This document shows, piece by piece, positions 6,801 to 15,112 of a DNA stretch of 64,000 bases (its first letter is position 1; each line of letters opens with the position of its first letter). Source of the DNA: Candidatus Heimdallarchaeota archaeon (GTDB lineage: Archaea > Asgardarchaeota > Heimdallarchaeia > Hodarchaeales > Hodarchaeaceae). The notes under the pieces were generated by a model that searched no databases, had not been told where the DNA came from, and worked only from the letters and a program-made list of their open reading frames with translations. The position numbers were made by a program, and so were the translations under genes. The stretch spans positions 1,170,660-1,234,659 of the forward strand of contig CP070695.1 of assembly GCA_020353515.1 (NCBI GenBank). Reading direction: 5' to 3'.

Positions 6801-9029
6801 TTACGATGGATTGGAACCACTGTTAAACTGAATATCTAGGATGGCTTCAATAGAGCCCATTCCTATGGCAGTAGTGACCATGATCCCTTCAGGGTTCATA
6901 TTGAAATTCGTGGAGACCTCAATACTGTCAAAATTGCTGTTCACCTCTACATCGGAGTTGAATTCAAAGCTGTCAGTAATTATGTTCATTTCTGTAGTAG
7001 TTAGAACAACACTAGAAGGAGTACTTAATTCAAAATCTGTAGTGATCTGAAGGCCATCTTCAGAGGTACTAAGTTTAATACTAATGATAACTTCCATCTC
7101 TTCATCGAAACTACTCTCCAAGCCGAAATTCATGGCAACTTCAAGGTTATTGGTTCCTAAACTGATGTCTGCAGTGACTTCGATACCTTCAGGGCTAAAT
7201 TTGATATTTGTGTTTACATCGATCTCACTATCAGAACCCAGCTTAATATCTGTTGTGAAATCGAAATTCTCTGGGCTTAATGTTACTCTTAAAGTAACTT
7301 CAACGTCAACATCGCTAATAGGCTCAGGAATACAGAGTGTTTTGATGTATACCTCAAGTGCATTTAAGGAGTTATACGTCCCCAACCAAATGTCTTCGTA
7401 TTGTGGATTGGGAAATAAATCAAGACTGCCTGTCACTCTACCATAAGCAGCTTGTCCTTGATCTGTGGTTAGTTCACCCTCACTATCAAACCATTCCTCG
7501 AGCATATAGGGGTTATCCATATCAGTGTTTGGATCCCAATCGATGTTTATTGCTGCTTGAGCTCCTTCGAAATTAGGATCGAATTCATACACCCAGCTGA
7601 TCCAAACTTTTTTAGAGGGATTTTCATTATCTAAATTAGCTATTCGAACATACCACTGGCCTGGTTGGTCAAGTACAGTTCGTTCTGCCTCATAAGACCA
7701 AGTAGGAATATCACCGATCGCTTTATCCCACCCTGGTATGGGAGTACTGTCTCCAGGATTGAGGGGGTCATCAAAGATCCAGCCTAGTTGAACCTGTGCA
7801 TCCTCATGCCAATCAGGTAACGTTCCTGGACCTATTGTTACAGGTTCAATCTCCTCAACACAAAGTGTTTTGATGTACACTTCTACTGCATTCTTAGAAC
7901 CACCATAGACTCCTAACCAGACGTCTTCATATTGGGGATTAGGGTATAAGTCGAGACTATGCGTTACTCGAGCATGAGTTGCTTGTAAATAATCCGTGGT
8001 TAGTTCACCATCACTATCGAACCATTCCTCTAGATACTGAACATTTTCATGGCCAGAGTCAGGATACCATTCAATGTTAGTAGCTGAACGAATTCCTTCA
8101 ATGTAAGTATCGAATTCATACACCCAGCTGATCCAGAATTTCTTAGATGGATGATCATTGACTAGATTAGGAATACGGATGTACCACTGTGCAGGGTGAT
8201 CATATACAGTGCCGTCAGGATCATAAGTCCAAGTAGGAATTTCACCTATCGCTATATCCCACCCTGTTAAGGGAGTACTGTCTCCAGGATTGAGGGGGTC
8301 ATCAAAGATCCAACCTAGTTGAACCTGTGCATCCTCATGCCAGTCTGGTAATGTTCCTGGGCCTATTCCTTCGGGAATAATTTCTTCAACGCAGAGTGTT
8401 ATGATGTATACTTCTAGGGCATTCTTAGTCCCACCATAAACTCCAAGCCAGACATCTTCATATTGGGGGTTGGGGTACATATCAAGATACAAAGTGACTC
8501 GAGCATAAGCCGCCTGTAAATGATCTGTGGTGGGATCACCATTAACATCAAACCATTCTTCGAGATACTGAGGATCTCCACTATCAGTGGCAGGATACCA
8601 ATTAATGTTAGTTGCAGAACGATCTCCTTCGTAGTAAGAATCGAACTCATAGATCCAGCTGATCCAGAATTTCTTAGATGGATGATCATTGACTAGATTA
8701 GGAATACGGATGTACCACTGCGCAGGGTGATCATATACAGTACCGTCAGGATCATAAGTCCAAACAGGAATATCTCCAACCGCTGTATTCCATTCAGGTA
8801 GGGGTTCACTGCCTCCAGGATTGAGGGGGTCATCAAAGATCCAACCCAGTTGAACCTGTGCATCCATGTACCAATTAGGCAATGTTCCTGGGCCTATTCC
8901 TCCAGCGACACTACCAACTTTAGCATTTATGCTAGGCATAGATGGGAGAATTTTACTTCCCATAAGCATAGGCGCTAAAGAAACAAGTGATATCACGACA
9001 AAAAATTGAAATAATTTTGCTTCTCTCAT
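6801..9029 (-). CDS. Secreted protein with three 177-residue repeats and a beta-rich tail
   Basis: 742 residues from the ATG at 9029, which sits behind AAAGGAGGAAG; an upstream TTG at 9047 is less likely. It begins with a signal peptide (hydrophobic FFVVISLVSLAPMLM, about residues 5-24). Three 177-residue copies follow (about 45-575), each opening IGPGTLP and carrying VQLGWIFDDPLNPG, YIRIPNL, PSKKFWISW and YPNPQYEDVWLG. The last 150 residues are alternating beta strands of a repeating type (E/D-V-T-T-x-I-x-L-G). There is no catalytic motif and no clear C-terminal membrane anchor. It is probably an extracellular surface or matrix protein. Family unknown. Confidence 0.75.
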   Translation of the reverse strand: MREAKLFQFFVVISLVSLAPMLMGSKILPSMPSINAKVGSVAGGIGPGTLPNWYMDAQVQLGWIFDDPLNPGGSEPLPEWNTAVGDIPVWTYDPDGTVYDHPAQWYIRIPNLVNDHPSKKFWISWIYEFDSYYEGDRSATNINWYPATDSGDPQYLEEWFDVNGDPTTDHLQAAYARVTLYLDMYPNPQYEDVWLGVYGGTKNALEVYIITLCVEEIIPEGIGPGTLPDWHEDAQVQLGWIFDDPLNPGDSTPLTGWDIAIGEIPTWTYDPDGTVYDHPAQWYIRIPNLVNDHPSKKFWISWVYEFDTYIEGIRSATNIEWYPDSGHENVQYLEEWFDSDGELTTDYLQATHARVTHSLDLYPNPQYEDVWLGVYGGSKNAVEVYIKTLCVEEIEPVTIGPGTLPDWHEDAQVQLGWIFDDPLNPGDSTPIPGWDKAIGDIPTWSYEAERTVLDQPGQWYVRIANLDNENPSKKVWISWVYEFDPNFEGAQAAINIDWDPNTDMDNPYMLEEWFDSEGELTTDQGQAAYGRVTGSLDLFPNPQYEDIWLGTYNSLNALEVYIKTLCIPEPISDVDVEVTLRVTLSPENFDFTTDIKLGSDSEIDVNTNIKFSPEGIEVTADISLGTNNLEVAMNFGLESSFDEEMEVIISIKLSTSEDGLQITTDFELSTPSSVVLTTTEMNIITDSFEFNSDVEVNSNFDSIEVSTNFNMNPEGIMVTTAIGMGSIEAILDIQFNSGSNPS
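7305..8897 (-). repeat. Three tandem 531-bp in-frame repeats
   Basis: Copies at about 8897-8367, 8366-7836 and 7835-7305. The shared string TTGAGGGGGTCATCAAAGAT begins at 8821, 8290 and 7759, giving an exact period of 531 bp (177 codons) twice. DNA identity is high at the repeat cores, while the acidic loop after YEFD differs between copies. This fits recent duplication with local divergence. Confidence 0.9.
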
Positions 9030-9511
9030 ATTTCTTCCTCCTTTCAAAAGTGTGAAAGGACTGTAAAATCAACCAAATGGTTCTTAAAAAAGTTTCTTTG
9101 CTTATAAATCAAATATATGTACTATCTTACACCTTTTTTTCGAGTATTCATAGTTTGGATGAACCTTCCTAATGCTAATATTCTACTATTTGTGATTTAG
9201 AGAGTTTTTACATTCTTTTACAATTCGACAAGATTATTTACTAAACGATATCTTGCAAGATTTCCGTTGTACCTGCTGAATTCAATGTAATTTCAATATG
9301 AATTGTAACTCCTAAATGAATTAGCCTAAATTTACCAATCAAAACCCAATTACCTATAAATAAGCCTATTTGGGAATTGAGGTTCTTAGTTCAGCATCAA
9401 GAGAAAGAATAACCTATTTGAATGTTCAATCTACAAGCTTTCCCCTTTTTTTTTACTACTCTTAATATTGATGAATAGCTATTTGCTTGCTTTTTCTTAA
9501 AATTCTGTTGG
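9030..9511. promoter_or_regulatory. Intergenic with minus-strand TATA box
   Basis: Contains the AAAGGAGGAAG ribosome site just upstream of 9029 and a TTTATAAG element (minus strand, about 9110-9118) roughly 85 bp upstream of the start, suitable as a promoter for the repeat protein. The remaining 350 bp downstream of the glycosyltransferase gene is AT-rich, with a T-rich stretch at 9441-9452; I see no gene. Confidence 0.35.
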
Positions 9512-11008
9512 TTACGCCACATCGATAGGATTTGGAACAGATTGGATTACTTGTTGGTTTATTGGAAATTCCAAAGATGGTTTTCGGGGAGGTATGCGGA
9601 AATTAGTGAAACTAATGACCATTACTACTAAGTAAGTTGCATAGAATATCAATGCCGATGTATTATACACAAAAATGAAGAGTAACAAGAAGAAAAAGAT
9701 CGCTAAACATGCTTCGAAGATTTTAATGCTCGTATCAGTAGTTGGGATGTTCTTACTAACACGTTGGACACGATAGAATGCCCTTTTTCTTCCAAAAATA
9801 GCGCCAGTAAAGGCCACCACACCTGGTACAAGGCAAACAATGCTATTCAATGGCAATAATAGATAATATAGAAGATCACTTACCTCACCATATTTGATAA
9901 CCATATAAACTAAGAAGAACGTATTTGTGCTTCCTAATAAGGAAAAGAGAGTTAATGTTATTCCAATCCACGATTCAAATGAGATTTCAAAATAGAAAAC
10001 GAAAAACATAAGGAATGGTAAAAGAAGTAGGAGATAAGGTAATAATGGTCCTAGAACTACTTTAATCACAATTTGTAGATTAGTAAAGAGTTGTATCCGA
10101 TTTTCGGAATCATGAGCCATTTTTTTGATTATTTGGCATTGACCATGAGATAATCGCGCCCATTTCTTTTTTCCATCCTTTAGGCTATAAATAATTCCTT
10201 CATCAAATACAACAGCTTTACTTTCAAACCATACACGCCATTTACCGACAGCAGTGGCATAATAACCCATACAACCATCTTCTTGGGTTGTATCCCAACA
10301 AAATTGTTCTGCAACTTCCCGACGAAGAGAAACTCCACTACCTAAAAAACCAACTGGGATACCTACAACAGATTCAATAAAATTCCGAATAAAATAACAA
10401 TGATTTGTTATTCGCACCCAGCGAGCGAAAATGTCTTTATGACGACGATGTACAACTACACGAGGTAAAACGAGTCCGATTTCTTTACGGGAATAGTGTG
10501 GTACAATATTCCGAAGATAGTGGGGATCTAGATAAGAATCACCATCTATAACTACAAATATATCCCCATGACTAATTTGAGTAGCAATATTCAGTGATCC
10601 CGCCTTAAATTGAGTTGAGGTATCTGTAGGGGTACCAAAACGATCTACAAAAACCAATGAAACCCTCATTAAGGTTCTACGTCTAAATTCGGAGACAACT
10701 TTTTTCAGAGCTTCAATGATTTCTTTATCATCACTCTGATCTAGAATTACGATTTCGATCTTATTTTTTGGATAACTTTGACAATAAATACTTTCAAGAA
10801 TCAAACGTATCATATCAGGACGTTCATTATAGATAGGTAATTGAATGGTTACCATAGGAAAATAATCTGTGGGTAAATTGAAGTTGAATGGCCCATTTTT
10901 TAAACAGATTAATAAAAAACGAAAAAAAATGTAAAGAAAATTGAGGGCCCAAATATTGAGTAAGAATATAACTGTTAAATAGACTCCTACAATGAATTCT
11001 TTCAACAT
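9512..11008 (-). CDS. Membrane-bound family 2 glycosyltransferase (cellulose-synthase-like)
   Basis: 498 residues. Helices lie near 8-35. The GT2 domain has LPIYNE (57-62), ILDQSDD (about 88-94), the DxD metal site D155-G-D157 and the acceptor-site TQED (241-244). Four to five C-terminal helices (about 310-480) follow. This is the layout of processive beta-glycosyltransferases that make and thread polysaccharide through the membrane. The usual QxxRW box is altered: the place is taken by KKWARLSHGQ, so substrate gripping may differ, or the enzyme may transfer a single sugar. Start ATG at 11008 behind GAGAGG. It stands alone, next to a surface-protein gene and an exporter. Confidence 0.82.
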   Translation of the reverse strand: MLKEFIVGVYLTVIFLLNIWALNFLYIFFRFLLICLKNGPFNFNLPTDYFPMVTIQLPIYNERPDMIRLILESIYCQSYPKNKIEIVILDQSDDKEIIEALKKVVSEFRRRTLMRVSLVFVDRFGTPTDTSTQFKAGSLNIATQISHGDIFVVIDGDSYLDPHYLRNIVPHYSRKEIGLVLPRVVVHRRHKDIFARWVRITNHCYFIRNFIESVVGIPVGFLGSGVSLRREVAEQFCWDTTQEDGCMGYYATAVGKWRVWFESKAVVFDEGIIYSLKDGKKKWARLSHGQCQIIKKMAHDSENRIQLFTNLQIVIKVVLGPLLPYLLLLLPFLMFFVFYFEISFESWIGITLTLFSLLGSTNTFFLVYMVIKYGEVSDLLYYLLLPLNSIVCLVPGVVAFTGAIFGRKRAFYRVQRVSKNIPTTDTSIKIFEACLAIFFFLLLFIFVYNTSALIFYATYLVVMVISFTNFRIPPRKPSLEFPINQQVIQSVPNPIDVA

Positions 11009-11160
11009 ATCATCCTCTCTTATTGTGTCCTGACTGTGTAATTATACGCTGTCTTTAAGAATTGCACCTTCGAGGTATCTTTATATTTTTTCAATTCACG
11101 AATTCATCTCCGAATCAACAGGAAAAAAGAAAAGGAGAGAATGGCTCCCTTCAAAGAAAC

Positions 11161-12882
11161 CTAGACCAAGTAATCTCTGGTTGGGACTCGTTGAGTAAGA
11201 ACGAATATATAAAAACCAACAGTCAGAATGGTACCAATGACAGCTTCAGGGAGAATCTCAAGAAGAGTGCGTTTATCCAAGATGATACTGAATGGATCGA
11301 AATAACCGAAGGGTGTTAAGAATCGCATCCAAGAGAGATCACTTCCTGGTAGAAAAGCAATGAAGATTATTAGAACAAAAAAGACCCATCCAATTATTAG
11401 TGTTTTGAGAGCGTGTTTGGAAGGAACTAGAAGCGCCAGTGCCAGGAAAAACACAAAGATCACACAATAACCCCATACAGAGATAAGATAGCTTACTAAG
11501 GTGGGCATAATCCCGTGTTTAGAAATACGACCAAGAAGACCTTCCATAATGAAAAGAGTGGAGACCTGAGCAAGGCTTATGAGTAAGAAATAGACGAGAG
11601 CTGCCATAGTTCTGCTTATGAAAATACGCGTTCCAGTCTTTGGAAGAACCCATGTAATCTCAGCATATCCATTTTTGTAATCTCGTGTCAAAATATCATA
11701 AATGAAAACTAGAAAGAGCGGCGCAATAATCATCCAAGTGAAACTATAGATCTCAAAGGCCAGAAATGTTTCCAAGGGTCTTTCAATAATAGTATCTGAA
11801 ATTTTGTTCCCAAAAAGTAATGCTTCCATAAACGGCATGTTGAAACTCTGTAATACTTCACCAAGTTCTTCTTCCATATACATCCCAATGACATAGAAGG
11901 CATAAAATATCATAAACCCTAGATAAATGATGAAGAGAGCCGCACTGGCATGGAATTGATCTCTAACAGCGGGATATTTCCATCCTAGCCTTCCGAGTAA
12001 CTTATCCATTGGAGCACGAATACTAGATATTTTATCAGAAAACTTTACTTGGATTCCTTCTTCTGATTCTTCCACAATTGTTTGTTGTTGGACTCCTGTT
12101 TCCAAAAAATCCTTTCTATAAAATAAAACAATTGAAGCAACAACTAAGATTGAGACAAGCACAATTACTAATAGAAGAAACTCCCCATTCCAACTACCTG
12201 ACAGGCTGTTATTGACAACTTCTGCTTGCGAAAATAAGCTTAATTGACGTAGAGAATCAAGATCACTTATTTGGTTGGCTGTTAACTCCGCAACAATTGA
12301 AAAAACGATATACAATCCACCAATGGCATATCCAGTGACTTTAGAGAAATTAATAGAACACCCGAAAGCAGTGAGAAAAGTTATAGCTATTACGAGCATT
12401 ACTGCTAAAGAAAAACAGATTGTAATGTTTGGAGCAGCATCCCAAGCGTTATTAATGTAGAGAAGAGCCAGAGAAACTATATAACTGGGAAGAGTAAGCA
12501 AACCAATCAAAAGGACAACAGTTACTGAATTTTCTAAGAATGAAATGGTTAGTGATTTTGGAGTAGAGAAAAGGATTTCTTTACCGTCACTTTCTTTAAT
12601 AGGTAATAAGCTAGTCCCAAGAAATACACCAGCAACAGGTAGATACAACGAAAGACTAAAACCACAAAAGAAAATCAGCCACAGAGAAAAACCAGGATTA
12701 TCGGTAGGAAAGTCACCCAGAAATGTCATGAGTTGGATGAATTCTACCAAGGTTTCTTCTCCAGGATAAAACATGGCAATGCCAGTTATTAAGAAAACAT
12801 AGAGAAAAATCGCTAGCCCAACAACAGTTCTATGACGGTAGCTATGAAGATAAAAACGCTGAAGTGTTCTCGAAATGCTCAT
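11161..12882 (-). CDS. ABC-2 type exporter permease
   Basis: 573 residues with about twelve hydrophobic segments in two halves: helices near 18-38, 60-82, 105-145, 155-185 and 235-260, then a cytoplasmic stretch to about 310, then more helices to 570. Polar loops and the strongly hydrophobic helix pairs fit ABC-2 permeases of antibiotic/lipid exporter type. Its ATG overlaps the stop of the ATPase gene by 4 bp, so the two are translationally coupled. Part of a second copy survives as debris at 6357-6655. The substrate is unknown. Confidence 0.8.
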   Translation of the reverse strand: MSISRTLQRFYLHSYRHRTVVGLAIFLYVFLITGIAMFYPGEETLVEFIQLMTFLGDFPTDNPGFSLWLIFFCGFSLSLYLPVAGVFLGTSLLPIKESDGKEILFSTPKSLTISFLENSVTVVLLIGLLTLPSYIVSLALLYINNAWDAAPNITICFSLAVMLVIAITFLTAFGCSINFSKVTGYAIGGLYIVFSIVAELTANQISDLDSLRQLSLFSQAEVVNNSLSGSWNGEFLLLVIVLVSILVVASIVLFYRKDFLETGVQQQTIVEESEEGIQVKFSDKISSIRAPMDKLLGRLGWKYPAVRDQFHASAALFIIYLGFMIFYAFYVIGMYMEEELGEVLQSFNMPFMEALLFGNKISDTIIERPLETFLAFEIYSFTWMIIAPLFLVFIYDILTRDYKNGYAEITWVLPKTGTRIFISRTMAALVYFLLISLAQVSTLFIMEGLLGRISKHGIMPTLVSYLISVWGYCVIFVFFLALALLVPSKHALKTLIIGWVFFVLIIFIAFLPGSDLSWMRFLTPFGYFDPFSIILDKRTLLEILPEAVIGTILTVGFYIFVLTQRVPTRDYLV

Positions 12883-13778
12883 TTCGCACCCTCTTCTTGT
12901 CCTTTGTAAAATTGCAAGAAGTAGTCCTCAAGACTCGCGGGAGGAAACACAATCTCCTCTGGTTTCATCGGAATGAGAACCTCTAGATAACTATCGATAG
13001 AATCTGACTGAGGAACAAGAATTCGTGCCCGATTTTCTTCCAATTCGAGAAGTTTATCACCAAAAGTTTGAAGTTGGTCATTATTTGGTGCACGAAGGGT
13101 CACCTCCAAAACTCGGGAAACTTCCTTGTTAAGACTGTCAACATCAACCACACTAATCAGATGACCGTCCCTAACAATCCCAACACGATCACAAATACGT
13201 TGAACCTCAGCTAAGTTATGACTGCTGAAAAATATTGTTTTTCCACGACTTTTTGCGTCTAGAATGAGATCGTAGGTCTCCTGTTGAAGGAGAGGATCAA
13301 GCCCAGATGTTGGTTCGTCTAGGATCAATACATCAGGGTCATGCATGAAGGCAGCAATAATACTGACTTTTTGTTTGTTCCCTTTAGATAACTCCCCAAT
13401 CTTTTTCTTTGCGGGCAGATCGAATCGTTTGATAAGCTCTTCTCGTCTGGTACTTGGCGTACCCCGCATACTCTCAATATATGTCAAGAAATCGTTAGCT
13501 GTATAACCAGTGGGGAGAATTCCAGCTTCTGCAATATAACCGATGTTTTCACGTAACTTCGGATTTTTACGTTCCACCTTGCTGCCATTAATCCAGATTT
13601 CACCTGTGGTAGGTAATAGAATATTCATCATACATCGAATGGTAGTGGTTTTTCCAGCTCCGTTTGGTCCAAGAAAGCCAAAGATTTCTCCACTATAGAT
13701 TTCCAGGCTTAAATTCTCGATACCTCGTTGTTTTCCATAAAATTTAGTTAGATTTTGGATTTTAATTTTGGTTTCCAT
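12879..13778 (-). CDS. ABC exporter ATP-binding protein (CcmA/NatA-like)
   Basis: About 299 residues from the ATG at 13778 (METKIKI); a GTG at 13787 would add three residues. It has Walker A GPNGAGKTTT (about 36-45), signature LSKGNKQKVSIIAAF (the relaxed LSxGxxQ form of ABC-2 partners), Walker B DVLILDEPTSGLDP and the switch His in FFSSHNL. A C-terminal beta domain of about 80 residues follows, as in drug/bacitracin exporters. It overlaps the permease by 4 bp and is transcribed away from the GbsR-like regulator at 13927, which probably controls it. Confidence 0.88.
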   Translation of the reverse strand: METKIKIQNLTKFYGKQRGIENLSLEIYSGEIFGFLGPNGAGKTTTIRCMMNILLPTTGEIWINGSKVERKNPKLRENIGYIAEAGILPTGYTANDFLTYIESMRGTPSTRREELIKRFDLPAKKKIGELSKGNKQKVSIIAAFMHDPDVLILDEPTSGLDPLLQQETYDLILDAKSRGKTIFFSSHNLAEVQRICDRVGIVRDGHLISVVDVDSLNKEVSRVLEVTLRAPNNDQLQTFGDKLLELEENRARILVPQSDSIDSYLEVLIPMKPEEIVFPPASLEDYFLQFYKGQEEGAK

Positions 13779-13781
13779 TTT

Positions 13782-13889
13782 TTTCACAATTCTGCAATTT
13801 GCGTGATTACTGCAAATTTCATTCGGTTTCTGGGCAGAATAGATCTAGTTTTAGTTTATAAATTTTCCTAATTTGGAAAAATTGTGAAA
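13782..13889. promoter_or_regulatory. Divergent control region with three inverted repeats
   Basis: Between the exporter and its regulator I see three inverted repeats. TTTCACAATT (13782-13791) is matched by AATTGTGAAA (13880-13889), a perfect 10-bp pair. AATTTGC/GCAAATT (13796-13802 and 13812-13818) has a 9-bp spacer. TTTTCC/GGAAAA (13863-13868 and 13875-13880) has a 6-bp spacer. They flank both start sites and are natural candidates for operators of the GbsR-like protein. This is inferred from position only. Confidence 0.45.
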
Positions 13890-13926
13890 TAACGAAAATC
13901 TTATATTATTTTATTATGTCCTTTAA

Positions 13927-14484
13927 ATGATTATAGTGGCAACTAACCAACCGAATTCCCCTGAAAAGACACTCCAAGAATTCAAAAATAGTATTGTACA
14001 GCTATTTGAGGAAATCTGGACTCTTAGGGGGACTAATCCTATTGCGGGAAGATTATATGCTATAGTCTTATTATCAACCAAACCCTTCACTCAAAGAGAA
14101 CTGGTAATTGAATCTGGTTTTTCTCGTAGTCAAGTCTCTAAAACACTAAAAAATCTCGAGACCGCGCTTTTTGTAACAAAGAGTAGGCAGAAGGGATCTA
14201 GGGAGAAGATTTACTCTGTGGGTTCGGGATCATTTCTTAAGATATTTTCCCAAAGAATGAAAATAGCCTCTGAAGTGCTCAGAACACAAATGGAAAATTT
14301 AGAAAAACATGAGAAAGCATGGTTGGAATTACCCAAGGAGATTCAAGACACTCCTGAGGCAAGGCGCGTTTTAGAGGTTGGGGAAACTTTCTACAACTAC
14401 TATGACTTCTATCTTAGTTCAATGGAAAAAGTTATCAAAGATATTGAAACCAAAATCAAGCAATTAGAAGATCAATTGAGATGA
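13927..14484 (+). CDS. GbsR/MarR-like winged-helix regulator
   Basis: 185 residues. A winged-helix region (about 38-100) contains KPFTQRELVIESGFSRSQVS, the recognition helix, and KTLKNLETALFVTKSR, the wing. A long helical dimerisation part follows, ending in a coiled coil (KVIKDIETKIKQLEDQL). This is the layout of GbsR-family MarR-like regulators, common beside ABC exporters in archaea. It is divergent from the exporter genes with 140 bp of shared control DNA. A copy of its last 22 codons sits in the debris at 6664-6740. Confidence 0.8.
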   Translation: MIIVATNQPNSPEKTLQEFKNSIVQLFEEIWTLRGTNPIAGRLYAIVLLSTKPFTQRELVIESGFSRSQVSKTLKNLETALFVTKSRQKGSREKIYSVGSGSFLKIFSQRMKIASEVLRTQMENLEKHEKAWLELPKEIQDTPEARRVLEVGETFYNYYDFYLSSMEKVIKDIETKIKQLEDQLR

Positions 14485-14501
14485 TGCAGTTAACATCAGA
14501 G

Positions 14502-14867
14502 CTATTGAAGAAAACTAGTGAGATGATCAATAGACCTAATCAGTGGTAGTTTTTTCCCATTAAACACAAATCGGGGAGTTCTCATTGAGCCCTTAAACAT
14601 TAGCTTTATTCGCTGTGTTACATGCTGTGAGATATCTACAACTTCAATCGTTATGCCTGTATTTTCATGAAGTTTTTCAGCAATCATCAATGCCTCCCAA
14701 TCTGCATCAGAATAATATCTATCATGGTAATATGTCCCTTTTTTAAATTCAAGAAAGGGTCTCCATGCCCGAGAACACCCATGTGTTCCTCCACGTCTAT
14801 CTACTACTCCATCTGTATCTATACCACTCGACTGTACGTAAAGGACAATTTTTCCACTAGTTTTCAA
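14502..14867 (-). CDS. Thioredoxin-fold-like hypothetical protein
   Basis: 121 residues, unknown function. The order of elements suggests a thioredoxin/glutaredoxin-like fold: strand KIVLYVQS near the start, a single Cys in GGTHGCSRAW (about residue 31), helix ALMIAEKLHE, strand ITIEVVDIS, then MRTPRFVFNGKKLP with a Thr-Pro like the cis-Pro loop, and a final helix. There is no CxxC, so any redox role would be monothiol. It is convergent with the regulator gene. The fold call is tentative. Confidence 0.45.
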   Translation of the reverse strand: MKTSGKIVLYVQSSGIDTDGVVDRRGGTHGCSRAWRPFLEFKKGTYYHDRYYSDADWEALMIAEKLHENTGITIEVVDISQHVTQRIKLMFKGSMRTPRFVFNGKKLPLIRSIDHLTSFLQ

Positions 14868-14967
14868 AATGTGTCACTTCTCTGACTGCGAAATTTCCTC
14901 TCTTAAATAAACTTGTGACTTCTGCAAATTTTGCGGCTTAATAATCTTAATCTGAAAACATTGAAAC

Positions 14968-14975
14968 TTTATAAA
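14968..14975 (+). promoter_or_regulatory. Candidate TATA box for the ASST-like gene
   Basis: TTTATAAA about 140 bp upstream of the start at 15113 and about 190 bp upstream of the later ATG at 15161. It is a good match to the archaeal TATA consensus. The leader would be long, so a nearer promoter is possible. Confidence 0.3.
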
Positions 14976-15112
14976 GCTAGTAATATTCTGAAAAAAGGCG
15001 TAAGATACAAAATTGATGTATCATATTAACGAATGAATTACTTTCAACAAAATAATGATTCAAAATAAGGTAAGGTTCAAAAAATACAACGTAAAATACT
15101 GTTAATAACACT

